Of a stretch of 64,000 nucleotides of DNA, positions 26,050 to 34,600 are shown piece after piece. The number at the start of each line of letters is the position of its first letter. The first letter of the stretch is position 1. The stretch spans positions 39,392 to 103,391 of the forward strand of contig JAPPGU010000050.1 in assembly GCA_028821265.1 (NCBI GenBank). The letters are read 5' to 3'. Made by a program: the position numbers and the translations under genes. Under the pieces are notes generated by a model. The model ran no database searches. It had not been told where the DNA came from and saw nothing but the letters and a program-made list of their open reading frames with translations. Origin of the DNA: a bacterium. GTDB lineage: Bacteria > Actinomycetota > Acidimicrobiia > Spongiisociales > Spongiisociaceae.

Positions 26050-26247
26050 TCAGGCTTGGGTAAGGATGTGGCCTCGGACCCGGGGGAAGTTGACGGGAGC
26101 GTGGGCGTTGCAGTAGTCCCGGCGGTTGTAGATGGATATCTTGGTGGAGCACCCATCGAGGCGGCAGACCCGACCTCTCTGGTAGGAACGGGACGGCCGC
26201 ACCCCGCCTTGCAGTCGGAGACCGCCTAGAGCTTCAGACACGATCAC
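26050..26247 (-). CDS. Small Cys/His protein with zinc-knuckle-like motif
   Basis: 65 residues. CRLDGCSTKISIYNRRDYC followed by NAH gives a C-x4-C-x12-C-x2-H spacing that could bind zinc. A C...C..T.LSIYN motif recurs in small actinobacterial proteins of unknown role. The GTG start at 26247 has GAGGAAA 8 nt upstream. It converges on the M3 peptidase gene and diverges from the copper locus. DNA or RNA binding is only a guess. Confidence 0.6.
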   Translation of the reverse strand: MIVSEALGGLRLQGGVRPSRSYQRGRVCRLDGCSTKISIYNRRDYCNAHAPVNFPRVRGHILTQA

Positions 26248-26447
26248 TCACTTTCCTCAGTCCCCTGGCGTATCCCGTATAACGCCCCGTCCGGCCGCGT
26301 TGTTCCGTTTTCTTTCCGGGACTCCTGGAGACCCGACCCCTGTTCCCCGGAGCACGCCGCTTGGTTCGCGCCGTGCTCCGTGCATGAGGATTCGGGCTAC
26401 GCTGGGACCAGCGTTCCCGTCACTCCCGCCAGTCCCAGGAGACCCAC

Positions 26448-26708
26448 ATGAGAGCAACAGACGTGGCTGTATCCGCGGATGCCACCGAGGTGGTGTTCGA
26501 GGTGTCCGGGATGACCTGTGGTTCGTGTGCGGCCCGCATCGAGGAGGTACTGGTCGAACAGGCAGGTGTTGAGGGGGCGGCGGTGGATGTCGCTTCGAAC
26601 CGGGCCACGGTCATGCTGGCCGCGCCGGGGACGGTTGACGGCTTGGCGGCGGCGGTGGAGGAGATCGGCTATGGCCTCACGCCCGTCCCCTCCGGGAGAC
26701 CCGCATGA
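26448..26708 (+). CDS. Stand-alone HMA metal-binding protein (CopZ-like)
   Basis: 86 residues forming a single heavy-metal-associated domain with the copper motif [14 protein letters not shown]. It is almost identical, over its whole length and ribosome-binding site, to the first 85 residues of the following P-type ATPase, so it arose by a 257-bp tandem duplication. It may act as a copper chaperone to that ATPase. It ends in an ATGA overlap with copA. Confidence 0.85.
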   Translation: MRATDVAVSADATEVVFEVSGMTCGSCAARIEEVLVEQAGVEGAAVDVASNRATVMLAAPGTVDGLAAAVEEIGYGLTPVPSGRPA

Positions 26709-28879
26709 GCGCAACGGACGTCGCCGTTGCCGCGGATGCCACCGAGGTGGTGTTCGACGTGTCCGGGATGACCTGTGGTTCGTGTGCGGCCCGTATCGAG
26801 AAGGTGCTGGTCGAACAGGCAGGTGTTGAGGGGGCGGCGGTGGACGTGGCTTCGAACCGGGCCATGGTCATGCTGGCCGCGCCGGGGACGGTTGACGGCT
26901 TGGCGGCGGCGGTGGAGGAGATCGGCTACGGCCTGGCGCCCGTCCCCACCAGGGAAAAGTCCCGAGACGTCGAGCGCGAGGATGCGCTGGAGCGCCGGAT
27001 CGGGTGGCGACGCTTCGTGGTGGCGGCGGTGCTGGCCCTTCCCACCATCGTCCTGGCCATGGGGGGTTTCGATGCCGTCTGGTCGGATTGGCTCCAGGGT
27101 GTTCTCGCCTCCGGAGCGGTTCTCTGGGCGGGGCGCACCTTCCATGTGGTGGCCTGGAAGCGGCTCCGCCACGGCGCGGCCAGCATGGACACGCTCATCA
27201 GCCTCGGCACGCTGGCCTCCTGGGGTTACTCGGTGTGGGCCCTCTTCTCCGGGGGAGCGCTCTTCTTCGAGACCGGCGCCGCCATAGTGATGTTCGTGCT
27301 GCTCGGCCGCTACCTGGAGGCGCGCGCCAAGGGCCGGGCCTCCCAGGCCGTGTCCCGGCTCCTCGAGCTCCGGGGCAACGACGCCCGGGTGCTCCGCGGC
27401 GGGTCCTGGGTCACCGTTCCCATCGAGGAAGTGGTGGTGGGGGATCAGGTCGAGATCGTCCCCGGAGGCCGTGTCCCGGTCGACGGGACGGTGGTGGAAG
27501 GGGTCGGCGAGGTCGACGAGTCGATGCTGACCGGCGAGCCCATGCCGGTGGCGCGCCGGCCGGGAGACCGTGTCGTCGGGGGAACGGTCAACCAGACGGG
27601 TCGCCTGGTCATCGAGGTAACGGAGGTGGGCGAGGACACCGTTCTGGCCGAGGTGGTACGGATAGTCGAACGGTCCCGGGCCACCAAGGCCCCGATCCAG
27701 CGCCTGGCGGATCGGGTGTCGGGCGTCTTCGTCCCGGCGGTGGTGGTGGTGGCGGTGGCCACGCTGGTGGGCTGGCTGGTGGCGACCGGCGACTGGGCCG
27801 ACGCCCTGCGCAGCGCGGTGGCGGTCCTGATCATCGCCTGTCCCTGCGCGCTCGGCCTGGCCACGCCCACGGCCATCGCGGTCGGAGCGGGGCGGGGCGC
27901 CGAGCTCGGCGTGATATTCCGCTCGGCCGAGGTGTTCGAGCGGATGGAGAAGCTGGAACGGGTGGCGCTCGACAAGACCGGCACGCTGACCACCGGGCAG
28001 ATGACCCTCCACTCGGTGGAGTCCGACCATCCCGACTTCCTGGCGCGGGTGGCGGGCGTGGAGGCCGGCACCGGGCATCCGCTGGGCCGGGCGGTGGAGG
28101 CCGGGGCGATCGAGCGAGGTGTCCAGCCCTCGAAGGCCCGCGACGTCAGCGTGTTCCCCGGCTTGGGAGCGGAGGGCACCGTCGACGGCACGGTCGTGAC
28201 GGTGGGAACGTCCGATCTGATGGAGAGCCGCGGGATGGCGGTGGGCACCCGCTGGACCGAGGTGCTGGACCGGGCCGGAGGCCGGGGCCGGACCGCCTTC
28301 CTGGCCGGCTGGGACGGCGCCGTCCACGGGGTGATGACGGTGAGCGACACCCCCCGAGCGTCATCGGCCGGCGCCATCGCCGCATTGGGTGAGCGGCAGT
28401 TCACCACAGCCATGCTCACCGGGGACGCCGCCACCGCCGCCCGGGTGGTGGCGGACCAGGTGGGCATCGCGGAGGTGCATGCCCGCCTCTCACCGCAGCA
28501 GAAGGCCAACCTCATAGAGTCCTGGCAGGGCGAGGGCCAGGCCGTGGCGTTCGTCGGGGACGGGGTCAACGACGCTCCGGCGCTGGCGGTGGCCTCGGTC
28601 GGGATGGGGATCGGCACCGGCAGCGACCTGGCCATCGAGACCGCCGACGTGAGCCTGATGTCGGGCAATCCGGCGCTGGCGGTGACCGCCATCGACCTGG
28701 CCCGACGCATCCTGCGCGGCATCCGGCAGAACCTCTGGTGGGCCTTCGCCTACAACGTGGCGGCCATCCCCCTGGCCGCGGCCGGGCTGCTCGACCCGAT
28801 GGTCGCCTCCGTCGCCATGGCGCTGTCCAGCGTCTCGGTGGTGGCCAACAGCCTCCGCATGAGGAACTGGTCCCCCTAG
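26705..28879 (+). CDS. copA: Copper-exporting P1B-type ATPase
   Basis: 724 residues in the inner membrane. One N-terminal HMA domain ([14 protein letters not shown]), actuator motif TGEPMPV, metal-path CPC within [13 protein letters not shown], phosphorylation site [20 protein letters not shown], and hinge [13 protein letters not shown] are all present. The CPC motif and the C-terminal [12 protein letters not shown] plus [15 protein letters not shown] indicate Cu+ export. It is coupled to the duplicated HMA protein. No CsoR or CueR gene is next to it. Confidence 0.95.
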   Translation: MSATDVAVAADATEVVFDVSGMTCGSCAARIEKVLVEQAGVEGAAVDVASNRAMVMLAAPGTVDGLAAAVEEIGYGLAPVPTREKSRDVEREDALERRIGWRRFVVAAVLALPTIVLAMGGFDAVWSDWLQGVLASGAVLWAGRTFHVVAWKRLRHGAASMDTLISLGTLASWGYSVWALFSGGALFFETGAAIVMFVLLGRYLEARAKGRASQAVSRLLELRGNDARVLRGGSWVTVPIEEVVVGDQVEIVPGGRVPVDGTVVEGVGEVDESMLTGEPMPVARRPGDRVVGGTVNQTGRLVIEVTEVGEDTVLAEVVRIVERSRATKAPIQRLADRVSGVFVPAVVVVAVATLVGWLVATGDWADALRSAVAVLIIACPCALGLATPTAIAVGAGRGAELGVIFRSAEVFERMEKLERVALDKTGTLTTGQMTLHSVESDHPDFLARVAGVEAGTGHPLGRAVEAGAIERGVQPSKARDVSVFPGLGAEGTVDGTVVTVGTSDLMESRGMAVGTRWTEVLDRAGGRGRTAFLAGWDGAVHGVMTVSDTPRASSAGAIAALGERQFTTAMLTGDAATAARVVADQVGIAEVHARLSPQQKANLIESWQGEGQAVAFVGDGVNDAPALAVASVGMGIGTGSDLAIETADVSLMSGNPALAVTAIDLARRILRGIRQNLWWAFAYNVAAIPLAAAGLLDPMVASVAMALSSVSVVANSLRMRNWSP

Positions 28880-28923
28880 CCGGGGCTTCCGCTTGATGGC
28901 TCCCCTCGCTACGATTCCTTAGC

Positions 28924-29769
28924 GTGGCGACCGATGTCGAATGGCTTGAGGAGAACTCGCTACGTGATCCCGTAGCGGTACTGGCCTTCGAGGGCTGGAA
29001 TGACGCCTCCGACGCCGCCACCCGGGTGCTCTACTACCTCATGGAGCACCACGACGTCACTCCGCTGGCCCGGCTGGATCTCGAGGACTACGTCAACTAC
29101 CAGGAGTCCCGGCCGCTGGTCACGCTGGAGGGGCGGTTACGGAGCATCCGCTGGCCCACGGTCGGCTTCTTCGGTCTCGCCATTCCCGATCACTCCCATG
29201 ACCTGGTGCTGATCCTCGGAGAGGAGCCGCACCTGCGGTGGCGCCGGTTCTGTATCGATGTCGCTTCCGTGCTCCGGCAGCTGGGAGTCCACCAGGCCGT
29301 GGCCCTCGGAGCGTTCGTCGGCGAGATCGCCCATACGCTCCCGGTGCCGATCTTCGGGAGCTCCTCGGATCCCAACTTCGCCGACCGGTTCGGATTGCAC
29401 GCCTCCGCCTACGAGGGGCCGACCGGCATCACCGGGGTCATCACCAAGGCGCTCGAGGACGAGGGCATCGAGGCGGCGAGCATGTGGGCCGGCATACCCC
29501 ATTACCTGGCGGCCAACCCCAGCCCGACCGGCACCCGGGCGCTCCTGTACGCGCTCGGCGACGTGATCGGCCAACGCTTCGACGTCACGGAGCTGGACGA
29601 GGAGGTGGCCGACTACGAGGCGCGGGTGCAGGAGGCGATCGCCGGTTCCAGCGAACTGGTCGGGTACGTCCGGGGCCTGGAGGCGGAGAGCGAGAAGCGC
29701 GCCATCTCCCTCACGGGTAGCCGCCGGCTGGTGGAGGAGATCGAACGCTTCCTGCGCAACCCCAACTAG
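28924..29769 (+). CDS. PAC2-family protein
   Basis: 281 residues. VAVLAFEGWNDASDAATRVL, the YVNYQESRPLVTLE region and GEIAHTLPVPIFGSS match the PAC2 family, named for a eukaryotic proteasome-assembly chaperone and common as a single gene in Actinobacteria. GIPHYLAANPSPTGTRALL is a further conserved stretch. TACGAT 8 nt before the GTG indicates a leaderless transcript. The biochemical role in bacteria is unknown. CAACCCCAACTAG is duplicated in tandem over its stop codon. Confidence 0.85.
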   Translation: MATDVEWLEENSLRDPVAVLAFEGWNDASDAATRVLYYLMEHHDVTPLARLDLEDYVNYQESRPLVTLEGRLRSIRWPTVGFFGLAIPDHSHDLVLILGEEPHLRWRRFCIDVASVLRQLGVHQAVALGAFVGEIAHTLPVPIFGSSSDPNFADRFGLHASAYEGPTGITGVITKALEDEGIEAASMWAGIPHYLAANPSPTGTRALLYALGDVIGQRFDVTELDEEVADYEARVQEAIAGSSELVGYVRGLEAESEKRAISLTGSRRLVEEIERFLRNPN

Positions 29770-29794
29770 CAACCCCAACTAGTGGAGTCACCTT

Positions 29795-29857
29795 GTCAGG
29801 GGGTGAGAATCCCGCGAAGGGGGTCACCTGTCGTGCTATTGCGGTATGGAGAAACAG
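29795..29857 (-). pseudogene. Remnant of an antitoxin-like gene with internal deletion
   Basis: On the minus strand this reads LFLHTAIAR directly followed by QVTPFAGFSPP. In the intact 121-residue gene at 30851-31216 these two segments are about 60 codons apart, so this is a second copy that lost its middle. A further single-base deletion lies in the C-terminal piece. Confidence 0.65.
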
Positions 29858-29924
29858 GCATGGAGGGCAGACGCCTCATGTACGCCGACCTGACAGCGGT
29901 GAACCGGTCTGCGGTCAAAGGGAG

Positions 29925-30143
29925 CTAGACGAAGGCGGCGATGATGATGGCTGTGGCTGTCACCAACACGCAGACAAACGGAACCAGCAAGGCCACAGTG
30001 AATCTATGGCCTTCGTGGTACCCGAGATGCTCGTGCAGCGGCTTCAGCAATTCCAGCACGTCGGACCGGGTGGTGTAGTGACGCTGCACTTCACCTGCGA
30101 ACCCACCCGATGAGTAGTCGTCAGGCGGGTTATCCGACGGCAC
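29925..30143 (-). CDS. Small C-terminally anchored membrane protein
   Basis: 72 residues: a polar N-terminal half (SSGGFAGEVQRHYTTRSDV) and one C-terminal hydrophobic helix (FTVALLVPFVCVLVTATAII). The GTG start lies inside the last codons of the upstream frame (14-bp overlap), suggesting an operon of small genes. No family recognised. Confidence 0.5.
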   Translation of the reverse strand: MPSDNPPDDYSSGGFAGEVQRHYTTRSDVLELLKPLHEHLGYHEGHRFTVALLVPFVCVLVTATAIIIAAFV

Positions 30144-30405
30144 GGCTCAGCCAGTCCCATGTGTTCTGTTTGGCACGTCCCCAATACGTCCCGATGAGTC
30201 GGAACACGATCCCTGTACCGAGATGGGTATCGCCCATCCCCAATTCATCGGTCAGGTCTTTCACGAGTAGTGGAGAGCGAACGAGCCAGATGTTGTCCGC
30301 CAGACTGTGCCGATCCGGCAGGCTCTCGATGCGTTTTGTCACCTCGTTGTCAGAGCCCGGGTTCGTGACAACCACTATGAAGGGCACGGCCCGCTGATCA
30401 GGTGA
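30130..30405 (-). CDS. Small unknown protein, possibly Cas2/SinR-like fold
   Basis: 91 residues beginning SPDQRAVPFIVVVTNPGSD. A beta-rich start, NIWLVRSPLLVKDLTDELG, and a C-terminal GTYWGRAKQNTWDWLSRA loosely resemble the small ferredoxin-like proteins annotated as SinR-family or VapD/Cas2-like. The similarity is weak and function is not claimed. The GTG at 30405 overlaps the stop of an upstream small frame by 8 bp, and its own end overlaps the membrane protein, so the three look coupled. Confidence 0.5.
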   Translation of the reverse strand, partial: SPDQRAVPFIVVVTNPGSDNEVTKRIESLPDRHSLADNIWLVRSPLLVKDLTDELGMGDTHLGTGIVFRLIGTYWGRAKQNTWDWLSRAVG

Positions 30406-30601
30406 CACGTCGGGGTCGCCTCCGCTCCGCTTCGACGAAGATCGATCTGGCGAAGTCCTGCGGTGACCGGGGCTCCCGAACCTGTTCAAGACGGCGCTTC
30501 ATACGTCGGGCGTTCCCGCGGGTGTGCCGGTGGCGAGTGTCGATGTCGCCTTCCCTTCCGCCGGTGCTTGTTACGAGGCACGATAGTGGACATGATGCCA
30601 T
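30398..30601 (-). CDS. Possible small basic leader protein of a three-gene unit
   Basis: Up to 67 residues; the last 34 (MKRRLEQVREPRSPQDFARS and on) look most protein-like, so the true start may be ATG 30502. The stop overlaps the next gene's GTG by 8 bp. Highly basic. No family recognised, and it could be spurious; the coupling is the main support. Confidence 0.35.
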   Translation of the reverse strand: MASCPLSCLVTSTGGREGDIDTRHRHTRGNARRMKRRLEQVREPRSPQDFARSIFVEAERRRPRRVT

Positions 30602-30764
30602 AGTGACGAACGAATCGGATCGTTAATCTTCGCGGACTCGGTGACCCGTCCTGATTGTCAGGGGGTCGTTAGGCGCAGTAGATCGGCGCGAAGAGCAGCA
30701 CAGCAGCCAGGCCGATCACATCGCCCCGTGCTGAGTTCGTGCAACCTCCCCCACTGGAACTTGC

Positions 30765-30854
30765 TCATCCAAGGCTTCCGATCACCAGGAGTTCGTTCTC
30801 GCCCAAGATGGCGCCGGAGGCCCGGATGGCGTGATCGAACGCCTCCCGGTTCAT
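30765..30854 (-). pseudogene. Truncated nucleotidyltransferase-type gene start (toxin remnant)
   Basis: 29 codons beginning MNREAFDHAIRASGAILGEN and ending LLVIGSLG before a stop. This resembles the first 30 residues of DUF6036/AbiEii-like nucleotidyltransferases, whose next conserved element is the GS motif reached just at the truncation. Its ATG overlaps the TGA of the antitoxin-like gene (ATGA), the arrangement expected of a toxin-antitoxin pair. The rest of the gene is gone. Confidence 0.6.
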
Positions 30855-31216
30855 GCCGTTCCTGCAAAGGACCTGTAGACATCAGCACGTTGGGTGGGGG
30901 TGAGAATCCCGCCGAAGGGAGTCACCTGTCGAAGGTCCTGACCGCGGAAGCCGGGATCGAGCATGCTGTCCACGATCTGATCGATCGACCCCTGGAGAAT
31001 CCTCTCCCACTCGTCCAGGAGGGGTGCGGCATGCGGATTGACCGACCGCATCCGGACAATGTTCCGCCGGGCGATCTCGATGCCCTCAGCTTCGCGAGAC
31101 CTCAATTCCCGCGCTATAGCGGTATGAAGAAACAGGCTTCTTGCCTGATCACGGGTCAGCTTCACCCCGTTCCAACGTGTAGTCACGGCGGTGATCGGCC
31201 GAGCAGGTCCCATCAT
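30851..31216 (-). CDS. Antitoxin-like conserved small protein
   Basis: 121 residues, alpha-helical. LTRDQARSLFLHTAIARELR, RRNIVRMRSVNPHAAPLLDE and QVTPFGGILTPTQRADVYRS match a family I associate with an adjacent nucleotidyltransferase in actinobacteria; the pairing is recalled, not verified. The gene is intact, but its downstream partner is truncated to 29 codons. A deleted second copy lies about 1 kb away. Confidence 0.65.
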   Translation of the reverse strand: MMGPARPITAVTTRWNGVKLTRDQARSLFLHTAIARELRSREAEGIEIARRNIVRMRSVNPHAAPLLDEWERILQGSIDQIVDSMLDPGFRGQDLRQVTPFGGILTPTQRADVYRSFAGTA

Positions 31217-31356
31217 CTCCGCCCGATCCGACCGGGCCTACGAAACCATCCCTTACCAGGCCAACCTGGTACCCGCGGCCGGGCTGATCAGCGCTCCTTC
31301 ATGTCACGTCGAACCCTGACGTACCCATCGGAGGATGTGTAGATCAGCGCACTTGA

Positions 31357-31385
31357 TTGCCCGTGAGTATGTAGTTCTGTACACT
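31357..31385 (+). promoter_or_regulatory. Candidate promoter upstream of the giant gene
   Basis: TTGCCC (31357-31362), a 17-bp spacer and TACACT (31380-31385) give four of six matches in each box. Transcription would start near 31392, about 235 nt before the GTG start, so the poly-G run would be transcribed within the leader. Confidence 0.4.
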
Positions 31386-31553
31386 AGAGCGCGATGCGAA
31401 TGAAGGCGCGGTCACGGTTGGGCGTTGTCGCGAGGCGCCCGCAGGGCTCGGTGGAGGGCTCTAGGACTCCGGTTCGGCTTGCCCGATCCGGCGTGCCGAC
31501 GGCGGGTCTGCGGCTGAGCGAGCGGATGCCGCACCACCTCCGCGATCTGTACA

Positions 31554-31563
31554 GGGGGGGGGG
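31554..31563 (+). repeat. Homopolymeric tract of 10 G
   Basis: Ten consecutive G, then T and three more G, 62 bp before the start of the 4327-residue surface protein. Tracts of this length slip during replication in other bacteria and often control surface proteins. Confidence 0.85.
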
Positions 31564-31625
31564 TGGGAGACACGTCGTCCCACCGCACCTGGTCTTCACG
31601 GGCGTTCCGCTAGAGGGATCCCGCA

Positions 31626-34600
31626 GTGGTAGGGCCGCGAGTCGCACCGAAGTCACGTCCGACCCGGCTGGGGGCGCTCGTGGTGGCGCTTGTGGTGGCG
31701 GTGGCGACCTTGACCCCTCTCACCGACGTCCGGTCGGAGTCTCAGCCTCCGGCTGAAGTGCCGGCCAGGCCCACCGGCCTGCAACTCACCACCGAGGAAG
31801 GCTCTCTCAGTGTCGGGGCGGATTGGGATGACGTGGAGGGGGCGAGCGGGTACCGGGTTCGCTGGAGGTTGGCGGGTCCGGGCCACACGTTGAACGAGGG
31901 GCTGGAGGTCGAGGAGTCCGAGGCCACCATCACCGTCGACGGCTTCGGCGAGTGGCTGGTGCGGGTGGACGTATGCGACGCCACCGACTGCCGGCTGGGC
32001 ATCCAGAAGCGGGTCAGGGTCAACCCGGCTTCCGGCGGTGAGATCAGTGTCGGGGTGGATTGGGATGACGTGGAGGGGGCGAGCGGGTACCGGGTTCGCT
32101 GGAGGTTGGCGGGTCCGGGCCACACGTTGAACGAGGGGCTGGAGGTCGAGGAGTCCGAGGCCACCATCACCGTCGACGATTTCGGCGAGTGGGTGGTGCG
32201 GGTGGATTCGTGCGACGCCGCCGACTGCCGGCTGGTCATGAACAAGCGGCTCTGGGTGAACCCGGCTCCCGAGGACGAGGCCGCGACCGAAACCGAGGCC
32301 GACGGAGAGGCCGAGTCCACTCCGGAGCCGGAGCCGGCGAATCAGGCGCCGACGGTGGACACGTCGGTGGGCAACCACGCCACGTTCACGGGAGAGCACA
32401 ACGCCCCGCCGGGGGTGATCGTGTTCAAGTCGTTCGGCGGCATCTTCTCCGATCCCGACGGCGACAGCCTCACCTACGCCGCCGAGGTGAGCTCGGGCCG
32501 CTCCGAGCTGGTGCGCAACCTGCGCATCCGCACCAGCGGCCATTTGCTGTTCTTCCAGACCGACACCGCCGAGGCCTGGTCCGAAGCGGTGCCCGCTCCG
32601 GCCAACCCCTCCGAGTTCGAGGTCACCCTCACCGCCACCGACCCCCACGGCGCCACCGCCTCGGTAACCGGCACCTTCTCCACCACCTGGGAACAGCCCG
32701 AACGCCAACCCCTCTCCGACCCCGACGACCAGGCCTCCAACTCCCGCGGCCCCGACGAGGAGATCCCCGACGACGGGACCCCCGCCGAGGAGCTGGCGGT
32801 GACCGTGGTCGCCGACCCGCCCGACCCCACCCCGGGCCAGACAGTCACCATGACCGCCCAGGTCGACAACGCGCCCGAGGGGCTGGTGCCCACCCTCACC
32901 TGGGAGATGAACGCCGGCGGCTGGTTCACCGTGCGCACCGCCCCCGAGTTCTCCTACGCCGGCAACCGCGACGAAGCCTGGGACTACCGCGTCACCGCCA
33001 CCTACCCCAACGGCGACACCGCCACCTCCGCCCCCATCACCGTCGCCTGGCTCACCGACCAAGCCCGAAACAGCCTCACCCAAGACGACGAAATCACCGC
33101 CCAATCCGAGAACGACGGCGTCCAAGGCCAGCAGTCAACCGACACGGTCCTGATCTCGACCCTCACTACCACAAACCCCGCAGGCCGCAGTTGGTTCGCT
33201 GCGCAGAGTTTCACGACGGGCTCTGACGATGCCACCCTCACAAAGGTCCTTGTCGAACTGTCTGGCTCAGGTACCGGCGCCGCGGTCAAGATCCGGGCAG
33301 ACCAGACCTCCGGCTGCACCGGCACCTTGACCAGTTGTCCAGATATGAGCGACGACGGCGAAGTGGCCGCACTAACCAATCCGAGCAGCCTCTCAGGCGA
33401 CGACGACTTCACCTTCACCGCCCCGGCCAGCACCACCCTCAGCGCCAATACCACCTACTGGGTGACGCTCCACGAGGGAGTCGACAGCAGAAAGCAATTC
33501 AAGTACAAGGCCAGCCCAACCATTACGGGTGCGACGGGCTGGACCGTTGGCGATTACCTGATCCGGTTCGCCGAAGCGAACAATTGGGTAACCCAGTCCG
33601 AAAAGATGTTGTTCGAAGTCCAGGGCACCATCGCCAGCTCCGACCCCTCCACCAAGGTGACGTTGAGCGTCAGTCCGACGTCGATTGACGAGGAGGACGG
33701 GATCCAGTCGGTGACCATCACCGGCACCTTGGACGGGGCGGCGCGGACGTCGGCGACGACGGTGACGGTGAACTTCGGCAACACCGGCACAGCGAAGATC
33801 GGCTCGGCCAACGACTATGAGGTGCTGCCTGCGGGCTCCGGCACCAACACGATCACGTCGGGCACCATCACCATCGCCGCCAATCAGCCCTCGGGGTCGA
33901 CGTCGTTCCGGTTCCGGCCGGTCAACGACAGCATCGACGAGGGCACCAGCGAGACCATCACCATCACCGGCTCGACCACCGCGTCGGACCTCACCGGCGG
34001 GGTGGAATCGGTGGACCTCACCCTCGACGACGACGACACGGCGAGCACGAATATCGGGCTGACGTTCTCGGTCAATTCCATTACCGAGGGCGACAATCAG
34101 ATATCGGTGGCCCCGCGAGCCACTTTCGGCACGAGCGTCGCGCGCAATGTGGACACCACGGTCGCCGTGACCTACTCCACCTCCACCGCCACGCTGAACA
34201 CCGACTACACGGTCTCGCCGGCCTGGCCGACGTCGATCACCATTCCCGCGGGCAGCACTACCGCCGACGGGAGCAGTGTCACCTTGACCGTGGTGGACGA
34301 CAAGATCCACGAGCCCCAGGAGCTGATCACCGCCACCGGCACGCTGTCGGGCTTCACCATCACTTCTGAACGGTCGTTGGCGATGAACGACAACGACGAC
34401 GCGCCAGACCGGGTGGTGTTGAGCTTCTCGCCGGTGAGCGAGGGCTCGGGGGCCACGACCTCGACGGTGACGGCGACGCTGGCCAACTCCGACAGTTCCA
34501 AGCCCCAGGACATCGTGCTGACCGAGGATGTGACGGTGACGCTGGGGTTGGGCACCGGCGGGACGGCCACGTCGGGCACCGACTACACCGCGCTCCAGTC

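Larger units (their letters stand above)
31217..31625. other. Leader region of the giant surface protein gene
   Basis: 409 bp between the antitoxin-like gene and the giant ORF. It contains a candidate promoter (31357-31385), an open frame from ATG 31394 that is probably not a conserved protein, a 10-G run (31554-31563), and an AGAGGGA ribosome-binding site (31612-31618) 7 nt before the GTG start. Confidence 0.5.

Noticed and set aside
26669..28327. A long minus-strand frame opposite copA
   Set aside because: Antisense shadow of the copper ATPase, His/Gly/Arg-rich and without motifs.
29761..29786. Tandem CAACCCCAACTAG as an attachment site
   Set aside because: It is only a 13-bp duplication at a stop codon, with no integrase and no second copy at a distance.
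31217..31310. Plus-strand frame reading RAYETIPYQANLVPAAGLIS as a gene start
   Set aside because: It stops within about 40 codons, has no ribosome-binding site, and is partly antisense to the antitoxin-like gene; at most it is a remnant.
31394..31756. A 120-residue protein upstream of the giant gene
   Set aside because: It has no recognisable features and overlaps the signal-peptide region of the giant gene in another frame. It is considered only as a possible leader frame for the poly-G model.
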